DNA from: Suillus spraguei
Lineage: Eukaryota; Basidiomycota; Agaricomycetes; Boletales; Suillaceae
DNA length: 64,000 nt
Direction of reading: 5' to 3'
Assembly: GCA_016800925.1 (NCBI GenBank)
Contig: JABCPU010000238.1
Coordinates: forward strand, 1-64,000
The translations under genes and the position numbers were made by a program. The notes beneath the pieces were generated by a model, which worked only from the letters and a program-made list of their open reading frames with translations, was not told the origin of the DNA and did not search any database. Positions 48,770 through 59,310 of the stretch are shown one piece after another (the first letter of the stretch is position 1; each line of letters opens with the position of its first letter).

Positions 48770-49650
48770 GGTGCAACTTATCTATAGCAGTTATCACCGA
48801 CGAGGTTGATCTGCTGCAAGAAAAAAACCCAAGAACGACGGTCTTTGAACTATGTGAACGCACAGAATACCAGCATACCATTGTAATTCCAGATTACAGC
48901 TTGTTGCTTGATACCGTTGTGAGAGGGGGCAGCGATGTCAGCCTGTTTGTTCATCAGGGGAGGTCCCTGTGCCACCTTTGAGTTCACAACCAAAGTTCTT
49001 GACTTCTGTCAAACCCAGCGAAAAATCGCCCTCGATTGCAAGGGAAATGACATTGACGGAAGACCGTACATGCTGAGAATGGTATGTCTCACCTTTGTTC
49101 GTTCAGTGTCATGACATTGCTCTACCTGCTTGAGCGTCTCCGACGTTCTCTGGCTGATGAGGATTGACATACAGGCCATGGAAATACATACAAGCCAGTG
49201 TTGATATGATGATTCCGATGCAATAACAGGGCCATGCAATATGATTTCGGCACAATTCTTCATGCGCAGGGGAAAGGTCTTCTCAAACTCTACACACAAT
49301 ATCGGCAAACTAGTTGCACTTGTGCTCGCGCAGATGGTACGCAGGGGACTGGTGGTGTACTAGAGACAATATATTCCCCGAGGGCTGAGAGGGCGGAAGA
49401 GAAAGAAATGAAAGAGCTTTTTGAAATCATAAGTTTATATGAAGATGAAGTGTCGTGCTGCATTATGAGGGCAACCAAAAAGGTATGTGGCGCAATAAGT
49501 GCGGGTTTTGGAGGAGGCCTCGATGGATCAATTGCTTACGATGACCATTTGAATAAAGTGTTTTGTTGGCACGGTACGGCCCGACACAGGAGTTACAACC
49601 TCGAGGCACCGAAGGACCAATGTCTAGAATATTATTTAGTCACTGAGTGA
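48770..49650 (+). CDS. Unrecognised protein-coding candidate
   Basis: Two plus-strand blocks look coding. The first (about 48791-48982) follows a CTATAGCAG acceptor and reads VITDEVDLLQEKNPRTTVFE and later HTIVIPDYSLLLDTVV. The second (49234-49650) is a 138-codon frame containing LKLYTQYRQTSC, EIISLYEDEVSCC and FGGGLDGSIAYDDHL. They may belong to one multi-exon gene. No family was recognised. Confidence 0.3.
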
Positions 49651-52263
49651 TCGATAACATATCGGAGGAATTCTCACTATTAATGTGCGATGCTCGGTGA
49701 CGCACCGAACATTCAATTATCCCAACTTCTCGTCCCAACAAATTGACGAATCTGCCATCCAGGAACGCGAATCAGCCACTGGAATGGAATACGACTCACC
49801 TGTACTGTGGAATAGTGCACAGTTCAGCTGAGAACCTCAGGAGGCTCATTAACAGCCTCAGACTTAGAGACTCCCTCTCAAGTGCCTCTAATACGAAAAG
49901 AGCGCGACTAGGAAATGGCTGATACTAGAGCAATATATCTTTGGTCTTGTTGAGAGGACATCGTGAGTCGACAAAGACTTGCTCCAGGGAAATATAAAGG
50001 CGATCTCAACAATTGAGTTACACGAGGTTTAAATGGGGCACTGCTGTATGATCGCACTTTCTTTCTGACAAGTTTTCGCTCGTGATAGAAAGCACTTCAG
50101 GCTTTCACAATGTATAACACGGCCACCCACTCCGTTCCACCGCGCAGCTGCATCCAGTCCTCCTCGCATCTCTTTTGCTTCGTGCAAGTTCCTGTATGCA
50201 CTATGGTAGTGGCCAGGTCTAGTTCTGAACCGCAGTTCGAAGCGACCGAAATCTGATTTGAAGTTTCAACAGGGAGGACTGAACAGCTGAGTCCACCGTA
50301 CGGTTCAAGGACTTGCGGAATTCTATACAAAAAACCAAACCGTACGTCAACGGAATATTATGGATGATATCTTATGTTAGTATCAAGCATTGTAAAACAG
50401 ATAGAGATTGAATCTTATTCATTGTTGCAGCTGCTGTACTGGTGGAAATGGAGCTGACTTGGCAGGAACGCATCAACAGACGAAAACGACAATACCTTTG
50501 CCGTGCATGCAATCTCTGTGGTTGCCACGTCCCAGTTTTGTCGCCAGCGTATGCACTGCCAGCACCGTCGTACTGCAATTCAGTCAAAGTATAGAACTTC
50601 GATTATGTGTAGTATCATCAACGAATGCTCACCTTGTACTCCTCAAACTTGAGTGTCTCTGTATATACCTGGAGTCTGGCCGGTATTGTTCTGGACTTGT
50701 CATACGACTCATGCCAATCTATTGCAATGCTGCAAAGGGCCCTGTCATGATTGCTGTCCTACAAATACAGAAGGTGGGGTTGGGGAATGAAAATTCCTGA
50801 ACACCAGTTGTCCATGGTACGTTGATATCGCAAAATAGGGAGTCCCTGGACTAGTACTCAGCACTGGTGAAAATTTCTTGAGGGAACTGTCGGATTAGCT
50901 CCTAGTTGTCCGTCGTATGTTGACGTTGCAGTATAACGAGCCTCACAGCTGTCCCTTGGTAAGTGCTAGTCTCAGATTCGGGGATTCGGCTTATCAAAAA
51001 GGGTCCAAACTAACGTCTAGCAAACGTTCAGCTGAGATTATGTCAGCGAGTCGAAAAAACTTTTCATTTTTGGCAGCATATTTCTTTTTATAGTATATAT
51101 TTTGTTCGCACTGTTGTGGGTTGAACCGAACGTTGATATCCCCTTGCTATGCCTTCTTCTTGTTATCAGGTCAACATTGGATCTTTCGCTGATATTCCTG
51201 CTCTTATTCGTGTCAACGATGCGAGTAGAGATTCCTCCGTGCGGCTGCATTGTAATATTTGCCGCGTTCTCTTGACGATCATAATGGAGTTGGTATCTGG
51301 TCTGGCGCGCATTTCTACTATCGACGGTTAGATTCTCGACAGACGTCTCGACCGGTCTATCCGAATGGGTGCGATGTTGATCTTGGCCGTGATTGGCGCG
51401 GATTTGTAAATGTGAGGTTCCATGGCTTCGACTTCGGCCTTCGGAGACGGAAATTGCGCAGCTTTCTGCTGGTCATTTAAAGGTGCGTAAATTCGAGATT
51501 TATTACACGGGCATGGGTTGTCTTCTGACCTTTAAAGTAGACGTCATATTTCCTTCTGTTGTTACAAACCAAAAAAAATACTTCAGCTACTCAGTTTATC
51601 TCCGTCGCCTTCTTCGTGTTCACCTGCCCTGGCAACAAATGATCATACTGTGGTGGTCAATTCTTTTGATGGCTATGAGACCTTAGGAAGACCGGGTCCG
51701 AGTGCATCAGCAATTGCTTATGCAGTCCCGGTAAACATTGATTCATCTACAGAAAGTTGACAGGAATCTATCTCTCATCATGTTGGATTAGGACTTTGTG
51801 GTTCAATTGTGATAGTGGTATCAAGTTCAATATTGATTGATTGATCGCTGTAGGGCCATTCGCCTTATTCTTGTCTGTACATAGGGGCAGACCACAAAAT
51901 GACACCTGACATCGCGGCCCACCTTGAAATTACATTGTACTCTGGGCTTGTTGTATTAATTAAACGTTAAAAGGATTCAGAAAGTTTGCTCGGGGACTTG
52001 CCCGAGCAAGAGGTGTGCAATCGAGAAGTTCAAGACACTAACCCCAGAAACTTCAGAGACGCCTACGCCTACTGTGACCGCATGATGACAGCGTGACCGA
52101 TCGCTCAATTTAACCATATTAAGTAGTCGACCAGGCTCAAAGAAATCGGTATGAGTGCAACGAGAATACAATGTAAAGCATAGCATGTGTGGATGGACGT
52201 GTAAGACAGTACAAGTAGCAAGCATGAAGACAGGAAATCACAAGCAAAATCTACATCCTAAGG
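49651..52263. other. Intergenic, no gene supported
   Basis: About 2.6 kb of short frames on both strands with no family signal. The plus frames near 51149-51686 have some codon structure but no recognised motif. Confidence 0.4.
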
Positions 52264-52953
52264 TCAAGTGTGCAACAAACCAGCAGAATGAAAGTTCACC
52301 ACATCAGTTTGACTCTTTTTCGAAGCTCGGGGTGCCATGGTAGATGTGACAGAGCGTTTAGATGCTCGAGAAGTGGATGGAACCATATTCTCCTTATCAT
52401 GCCCATCCCCAGGTATGCTGAACAGCTGCCACTTCTCTTTGGGGATATTTGCGCTGGCCTGCTCAAGTTTGGTAAGCTGCATGGACTTCAACACACCCAT
52501 TGGTACAGGGACCATCCAGGTACGGAGTACTCCTTGTGTTCATTGAGAACATGTCTGACCATGTTATAACGCCAGATTGTGTCAACAGCAACAGTTGGGA
52601 CCCTTCATGACGATTTACTGTGTTCAGGAGGAAGGATTGGGTGGCACAACTCGCATTTCAAAGGTACTTGCAAACAGGTTTGTTCTTTGAACCTTGCTCT
52701 GCAAATGCATATCAGAATCCGTGTTGGTAGATGCACTTGGTATTCCACACTGGTGTGTTACCAGTAGCCGTGTTTTTGATGGTGATGGTAATGGCACACT
52801 CAGGGTGTCCTGAATGCCTGCAGAAACCACATGGAGACAAATTGCCGACCTGAAGGAAATTGTTAGCAAGGAGACTGAGAGTGTTTAAATGACATACCAA
52901 TTGTTTCATGTTGACATCCTCAGGGATGTTGTTCAATGCGCTGTCTTGCTACT

Positions 52954-53720
52954 TGTCATATACCATACTTCTAATCTCAGATCCGACCATATCCGATCAG
53001 ATCCGATCGATTCCATATCCGTCCGGTCCACAGATCCTGTCTGGACCACCCATCCGAATGTGCTCACTTCTTGCACCTTAACTCCCTTGTGTATATCTGC
53101 GTCTATCTCCTTTCGTCATTCCTCCTGTTTTCCGGTATTCTGGCTGTTTATATTTCCGTCCTGTGTCACTGATCCGTTTCCTGTGTTCATTTCCAATTCA
53201 TGCTTACTGATCCGCTGTGCATTAACTAATAGACTTCCGTTACACTTCGTACATAGCCCTCGGTCCCAGACTTGTTGATTATCCGTCTTAGATACTTACA
53301 GTATATAAACCACTTGTAGATCTCCGTAGAACCTTAGTTTGAATATCATCTTGATTCTGCTCATTCCGCTTCTTCCAGACTTGAGCCACCCTCTGCTCTA
53401 AAGTCACCTTCTGAGACTTAGGATTGATTTCTATAGTCTAAATCTCCGACTCTATCTTCAGATAGTCTATCTCTGCCAGTTTCTAGTTAGGAATCTTCTG
53501 AAGCTAGTCTAATCTTTGTTCTATCCCTACGTTCCGGATAACCTTCGGACATATCATATCCGATACCTTCGGATGTCCAGACCTGTCATGCAACTCCTTC
53601 CGGATCTTTGGATGTATAACTTCTCCCTGAAATAAGGGACATTACTCGAGAAAGGGGCACAGTGCACAAACTGAGGCCAAAGCCCTTCAGGTCTCTCTAC
53701 CTTTGAGTACGGTCTTAACA
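52954..53720 (+). mobile_element. LTR, family B, 767 bp, no TSD found
   Basis: It starts TGTCATATACCATAC and ends GGTCTTAACA, closely matching 6620-7389. The five flanking bases differ (CTACT before, ATAGG after). It is therefore not a simple solo insertion, or the locus has since been rearranged. Confidence 0.88.
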
Positions 53721-54355
53721 ATAGGCGATCCCTGTAAGATAGTATACAACTCAACTGAATGCGATATACAATATATACAATGGTTTTCAAGGCAACTTGT
53801 AGGCCTATACACTTTCTTCTGGATCTCACATGTATTGAAACAGAAAGGTGAAAACTCCAGCACTTCTGATTCTTATGGCTCCCACACAGTTGGGGACAAG
53901 AAAGAAGAGGGAAAAACTTATATATTCAAATATAGATGGAGTCCTTATATACATTTTGGAAACCACCCTTACTAAGCATGACTCATGACTGGATTGGTAA
54001 GAATATGCTTACAAACCAAGCCTTTTAGGTGTGATGAATCAGCTGCTTACTAAAGTACATGAGTAAATATTATAAATCATGGTGGAATATTACAAAGCAT
54101 GATGAATCATGACAAAACATGATGAGTCATGTAAAGTCTTTTACAAATCAGATATTACTAATCACATGACATGCTTACAAACATATCTGAGTGGCTTAAT
54201 AATGAAATCTGATGGCTGAATAAACACAGAAAAATATGGAAAGAGATGGAAACATATAAATACAACTAAATAGAGTGTGAGAAAATAGAACTGTCCTTAT
54301 AACTATGAAGTATATCCTTATACACTTCTTTCCTAATCATGTATACTCATATATG
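53721..54355. other. AT-rich unassigned DNA beside the LTR
   Basis: It separates the two zinc-finger blocks of the minus-strand protein. Short direct repeats around ATCATGG/ATCATGACAAAACATGATG occur at 54070-54140. No coding sequence was recognised. Confidence 0.4.
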
Positions 54356-55329
54356 TCATGGTATGAACTGCATACCATGCATGACAGTGCGCAGAATATG
54401 TAGGCCCATGTGGTAGCGCATGTTTGAAACTTTCATTTCACAGAGAGGGCAAATTGAAATTGTTTCCCCTTTGGAAGTGCAAAGCTGACTGCTTGCCTCA
54501 ACAGAAAGAATGGGAAGAGTACCTGAGAACAATGTCAAAAGAATGCACAGATACAAAGGATTTGATACTTACCATCTGACAGTTGGTAAGGAAATTCTTC
54601 ACATCTAATGGAGTCACAGCTGTGACAGTCTTCAGCATCACCTTAATCTCGATTGCTTTAGCCCAGAGAATATCACATGCTGCTTGTAGAGCTTCATAAG
54701 AAATCTGCCAAGTGCTTTGGCTGCCATTCACTTGACAGAATTCATTGCTGTTCACATCATCATGCAGTCGAATGAACGTGGGTTCAGGGTTAACTGGCTT
54801 GACAAGAGCACCAGGCAGTGATGACAACAATCTGTGCTGTAGACTCATCGATTCCCTGAATGACCAAGCGAGCTGTCACATATCCTCCATTCCATAGGAA
54901 TGACTGTGGCACATCAGGCAAAAGGTGAGTTGGGATGATGGTTAGCAGTTGTCCAGTAATCTTTGCCATACTTCTGGATGCCTTCATGACTGCGATGTTG
55001 ATGGATGCGCAAGAGATACCATCGAGGGTTGCAGTGGTGGAACAAAAGACACTAATAGATAGTGTACGACCTGCCTGAGCAAAGGATAGTAAGAAAGATA
55101 TCGCCTATGAGGAACAAATTGTGGTCGGTGATGTGACCAGCAGACCTGTTGATGCATTTATTGACTTTAGTATATCCTGAGTGGACACATTCAAGTCGGT
55201 TAAGAGACTTTAATACAAAGTCTGTATTGACAATGAGACAGCAAACTGTCTGCTTATGAATCCAACGTCTGTTATACAACAGATAGTTGTCAGGATGAAT
55301 ACCAGGCCCAGCTGGTAATGGAGGGGTTG

Positions 55330-57108
55330 ATGGATCTGATGGAAGGCAAATGTCAGATGGGGCAGATTTCAGCAAATATAACAAGGTTGGAGGACTCTGT
55401 TGGAAACATTTGCATGTCGTTGACCCCGTCCTTCGCACATATGATTCGGCTGTCAACATTGCACAGAAGATCCACAAGAATGAGGTCCATCTTGGCAAGG
55501 AACTAAGCATCATTGGCATCTCATGTTTTGGTGAGGATGAGATATACCCTATCTTGGCTGCACCTACGTGCAAGATGGAAGATGCTAGTGACATAGAGGT
55601 CATCCTTACCCGAACCATTGATTGGTGGAATGTGAATCATGCAGCTATTTCAGTTGGACCAGCCTGGTCTTTTGCCACAGATGGTGATGCAACCTGATGT
55701 GCAGCGGGACATAGATTATTCATCAAGACTTTTCTTCCTCCATACTTGACCCTCTATGGCATGCTCATCAATATGCCTGGACTCAACTTATTCACTGGTG
55801 CAGGTGAAATGACACTTGACTTTGACTTCAAACATATATTCAAATGTGAGTTGTTGTTTTTTTAAATGAATATCAACTAATCACTAATCTTTACATTAAT
55901 CTAGGTATGTGCACGCTCATCCGGTCCCCGCAGGCATCGTTCTTAACAACAGCTGGATCATAAATTCTATGATGCTTGGACAATATCTTTCATAGTTGCC
56001 CGCATATGATGAATCAGCAGTAACAAAGCTCCTTCATCCAGATGGCCCTCAAGATGTTCCTCACGCTGTTGAACTCATGCTTGCAGTAATTGAGTTCTCC
56101 AAATCTCAGCATACCCTCATCAGCAATTCATTTTCTATCAATATCGATACTTGTGCCAACCTCACTTCAATTTCTCTCCTTAGCACACTACTTCAATCCA
56201 TCCTTATTCCTTTCATCAACGTTGATCTCTCGTTGTCTCAGCAATTTGAACATCTGAGCTGCTATGTGCACCTCACTTTTGCATTTTTCCATGCGCACTG
56301 CTGCTCCTTCATGTCATATCAGCTCTACTATGACACACAAACCATGGTCAAAAATGCTTGCTTCTGTCTTGCCAAGCAACAATATCTTGACCCATGTGCT
56401 CCTTTCTTTCTCAGCGATGTTGGAGATGATCCCTTGGAGATCTTGTTTGGATGCATGTGCATGATTGGTGGGCACAATTCTGCATGTTCATATGCGCAGG
56501 CACTTGATTGCTTCAGTGCTGCCAAGGATATTGATGGCATATTCAAACATCATCCTAAGCTTGATCCAGGACATCATCGACTCAAACTCACACACAATGA
56601 GGGGGTCAACCATATCAATTGGGAGATATGGAAAGGCGACATTATATCTGGCCATTGTGATCTTCCTTTAGCATGGCGTAGGGGTCACAATAAGGTGCTT
56701 AGTATCCTCATTACATCTCAACTTGCGCCAGCTCATTACTCATTCATGGAACTCTTCGGCACTCATGAGGTCAATATGTTACATCCATTTGGCCAAAACA
56801 AATACCTTGGCATCTCCATAGATGATGAGACTGAGGACACCAGCTGTGTGCCTGAAGTTTCCCTTCCCATCCCAGTTCCTCAGCCTATTCAATCTCTAGA
56901 GACAGTGCTATCAAATGAGGAGGAAAGGTTATCAAATGAGCAACAACATTTGCTCAGAGAGAGCAAGAATGATAAAGAGATCATGCTAACATTTCAGGAA
57001 GTGCTCATTGATGAATCCCTGTCTGATGCACCTTCTAAAAAAATGTATGGCCATCTCCTCAAGTGCAATCTCGTCGATTATGAAGCTAATGCTGCGCAAG
57101 GGTGCTGA
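55330..57108 (+). pseudogene. Same large protein, middle part, in inverted orientation
   Basis: Plus-strand blocks read SDGADFSKYNKVGGLCWKHL, YPILAAPTCKMEDASDIEVI and GPAWSFATDGDAT (stop TGA at 55695). They continue as LTLYGMLINMPGLNLFTGAG and LDFDFKHIFK before an intron near 55850-55904, then PVPAGIVLNNSWIINSMML and a long frame (55996-57108). That frame includes FINVDLSLSQQFEHLSCYVH, QLYYDTQTMVKNACFCLAKQ, DPGHHRLKLTHNEGVNHINW and HPFGQNKYLGI. In relatives as I recall them these blocks lie between the N-terminal and C-terminal parts found on the minus strand on either side. In-frame stops (55695, near 55992) show it is inactive. Confidence 0.6.
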
Positions 57109-57553
57109 AGCTGCATGAGTATTGATGATGATAGTCTGAATATTGTGATTGAATTAATCATTGCGAATGTCTCCTAGCATACCTAGTTTAGATCATATCA
57201 TAGACTTGTCATGTATTTTAGTACTTGAATGAAGCTTTTACTGTGTATTGAAAACAGATGTGAATAAGTCAATTATATTAAAGCTATTGAAAGATATACA
57301 TGTTGAATATGGACAACTATGTAGCAGGATATAGTTAGCATAGTACTATTTATTGCTATAACTAGCCCACACAATTGGGCACTTGGTTATATGAACTATA
57401 GCCCTATGCACCCTATATAACATGCTATAGTGCTGTATAGTGCTATATACAGCTATATAGCCATAACACATTTTCCTGATGAAGGGCGCTGAAGCTGCAT
57501 AAGTATTGACAATGATAGTTTGAATATTGTGATCGAATTGATCATTGCGAATG
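57099..57553. repeat. Direct repeat of about 70 bp, 385 bp apart
   Basis: 57099-57168 and 57484-57553 share GGYGCTGAAGCTGCATRAGT and a following AATATTGTGATYGAATTRAT tract with a few differences. On the minus strand both encode IRND.F.HNIQTIIVNT-like sequence. The first copy abuts the end of the inverted block, so the repeat probably marks a rearrangement junction. Confidence 0.75.
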
Positions 57554-57930
57554 GGGCTGATGGTCGACATAAGGGAAGCAAAGGATGACTTCAAATGAAG
57601 GGTGCAAAGAGATGGAAGGCTGAGCTTATGGTTGAGTGCAAATAATAATTGATGCCCCCCGAGTCTGAAAATGAGCATCGCAATATCCAAGTCATCAGCA
57701 CCATATCCTCATGGGCAGTACACACCCTCTAGAGCATTTCTAGTTTGTTGATGATTTCTCAGACACTGGCACCATTGCACATAGCAATGTTAACAATCTG
57801 ATGGATGCGGGGGATATCATTATGGGAGATGGCCATAAGAAGGCAGTTGTAATCGTCCAGTTGTGTAAGAGCATGTATATATTTGTGGGAGTCATTACAG
57901 GCCTAGAAAGGTTGAGCAAAAGAGCCATGC
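57346..57930 (-). pseudogene. Same large protein, N-terminal part
   Basis: Minus-strand sequence contains ISHNDIPRIHQIVNIAMCNG (about 57830-57770) and then DIAMLIFRLGGHQLLFALNH (57690-57630), LPSLCTLHLKSSFASLMSTI and PIRNDQFDHNIQ. This order matches the region N-terminal to the GGLCWKH block in related fungal proteins as I recall them. A frame break lies between the two blocks. Confidence 0.5.
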
Positions 57931-59310
57931 AGGTAGAAGAGTAAATGTACCTGCAGTTTTAATTCATTTATCTGATCAGCATGTTTTTTGAATGCATGAA
58001 ACCTAGAAATTTGTAGTTGGTATGGGCTTCAAATTGTGTGCAATGTCTATAAGTCAATATATTTGGGCATACACCTCACCACACTCATCACACAGATAGT
58101 CTTCTTGAATGGTGATATGAGTGCAAAATTTTGAGCAAGCACAAGGGAGTCTGGGAATGGTGATGTTGACAGTAAATGGTAACCCATCAGATCCGTCATG
58201 GTATCATGCCCAAGGAAACAACATAAAGAATGTATGGAGGTGGTCAGGCCAGTTGATAGGAATTCCAGGACATGCAACATACTGGTTGACAGAATATATT
58301 ATGTCCTGGTGAGTGATGTTGACAACGAGGCAATTGAGATAATAATCAGCTGATACTACTAATGAATGCAACCAAAATGAATTCACCTTTTGTTATTGGA
58401 AGTCTCAACCTGATAAGCCAACTTACTGGCTTTTTGAGATGTCTGACTTCACTCTTTTGCAGCAATTGCAGCATGCTTTTTGCTGCCTCGGTGGTTAGTG
58501 AGTGACTTGAGTTGGCCAGGGGCCCATAGAGGTAGGCCAATATGAACACTAGTTTGACACCAGTCTTCGCACTCAGGGCACAGTATTCTCCATCAGTCCC
58601 CAAACTGATCTGAAACATGAAGCTTATTTGCCCTGAATAGAACATATAGTGAATTGGGGGTATTGAGTTTGAACTACATGTTGATGTCGAGTTCTGATTC
58701 TGATATTGTGGCTGGGACAGAAGACAAAGTTGACGATTGGCTATCTGTTGATGATTGACGAGAGAGGGATTTAAGGGAAGATAAACTAGTAGGAATACAG
58801 GAAGAGTAGCTGTGCAATGATTTGATGGATGATTTGTTCCAAATTGCGTGGTGTGATATGAATTGTCCTCAGGGTCCATGATATAATAAGTTCCATCCTT
58901 GTCTTCAGAAGCAAACCAGGAATCATAGCAAGCAGGATAATGGGTAGTAGAATACATATTGAACGATAATCATAAGGTTGTTTTAAGGACAGACAAAGGA
59001 GAGGAGAGATGCAAGACATGTTTGAGATGTGTCATATTGATATTGATTGACATGAATGACTTTAGTCACGTGTTCCAAAAAATAAACTCAAGATCTAACA
59101 TTTAGCGGGTAGCATCTTTGCGTGTTCTTGTTTCATTAAAATAACTACATAGATACATTCTATAGTAGTAGAAATGCCCCCTTCTCAGTGCTTGGCAAAT
59201 GATTTTATAATGATTTGAAGCCACTGGCGAGAAACTCAAAATGCATGTCATGAAACTTTAGGTGGCTATGCTTTAAGGTTTTGATGCTTATCTAACAATG
59301 AGCCCTGTGT
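57931..59310. other. Unassigned transposon-associated DNA
   Basis: A 203-codon minus frame at 58346-58957 (TTHYPACYDSWFASEDKDGT..) may be an N-terminal piece of a TE protein but was not recognised. The rest has only short frames. Confidence 0.35.

Larger units (their letters stand above)
52264..55320 (-). pseudogene. Large multi-copy agaricomycete protein, C-terminal part (zinc-finger bearing)
   Basis: Minus-strand exons read in order RRWIHKQTVCCLIVN, LECVHSGYTKVNK and NLFLIGDIFLTIL (55300-55080), then MKASRSMAKITGQLL (54987) and PVNPEPTFIRLHDDVNSNEF (about 54780). ICPLCEMKVSNMRYHMGLHI (54450, a C2H2-like finger), then CGFCRHSGHPECAITI (about 52840, a second Cys-rich finger) and a tail ending near 52264 follow. 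As I recall, this order occurs in large repeated proteins of Agaricomycetes that are usually annotated as hypothetical. They are probably transposon-encoded. A family-B LTR and other DNA (52954-54355) split it. Its middle part lies in opposite orientation at 55330-57108. Confidence 0.6.

Noticed and set aside
55330..57108. KDZ-type transposase for the large repeated protein
   Set aside because: The conserved blocks do not match the KDZ transposase motifs I know. The family is left as an unnamed multi-copy fungal protein.
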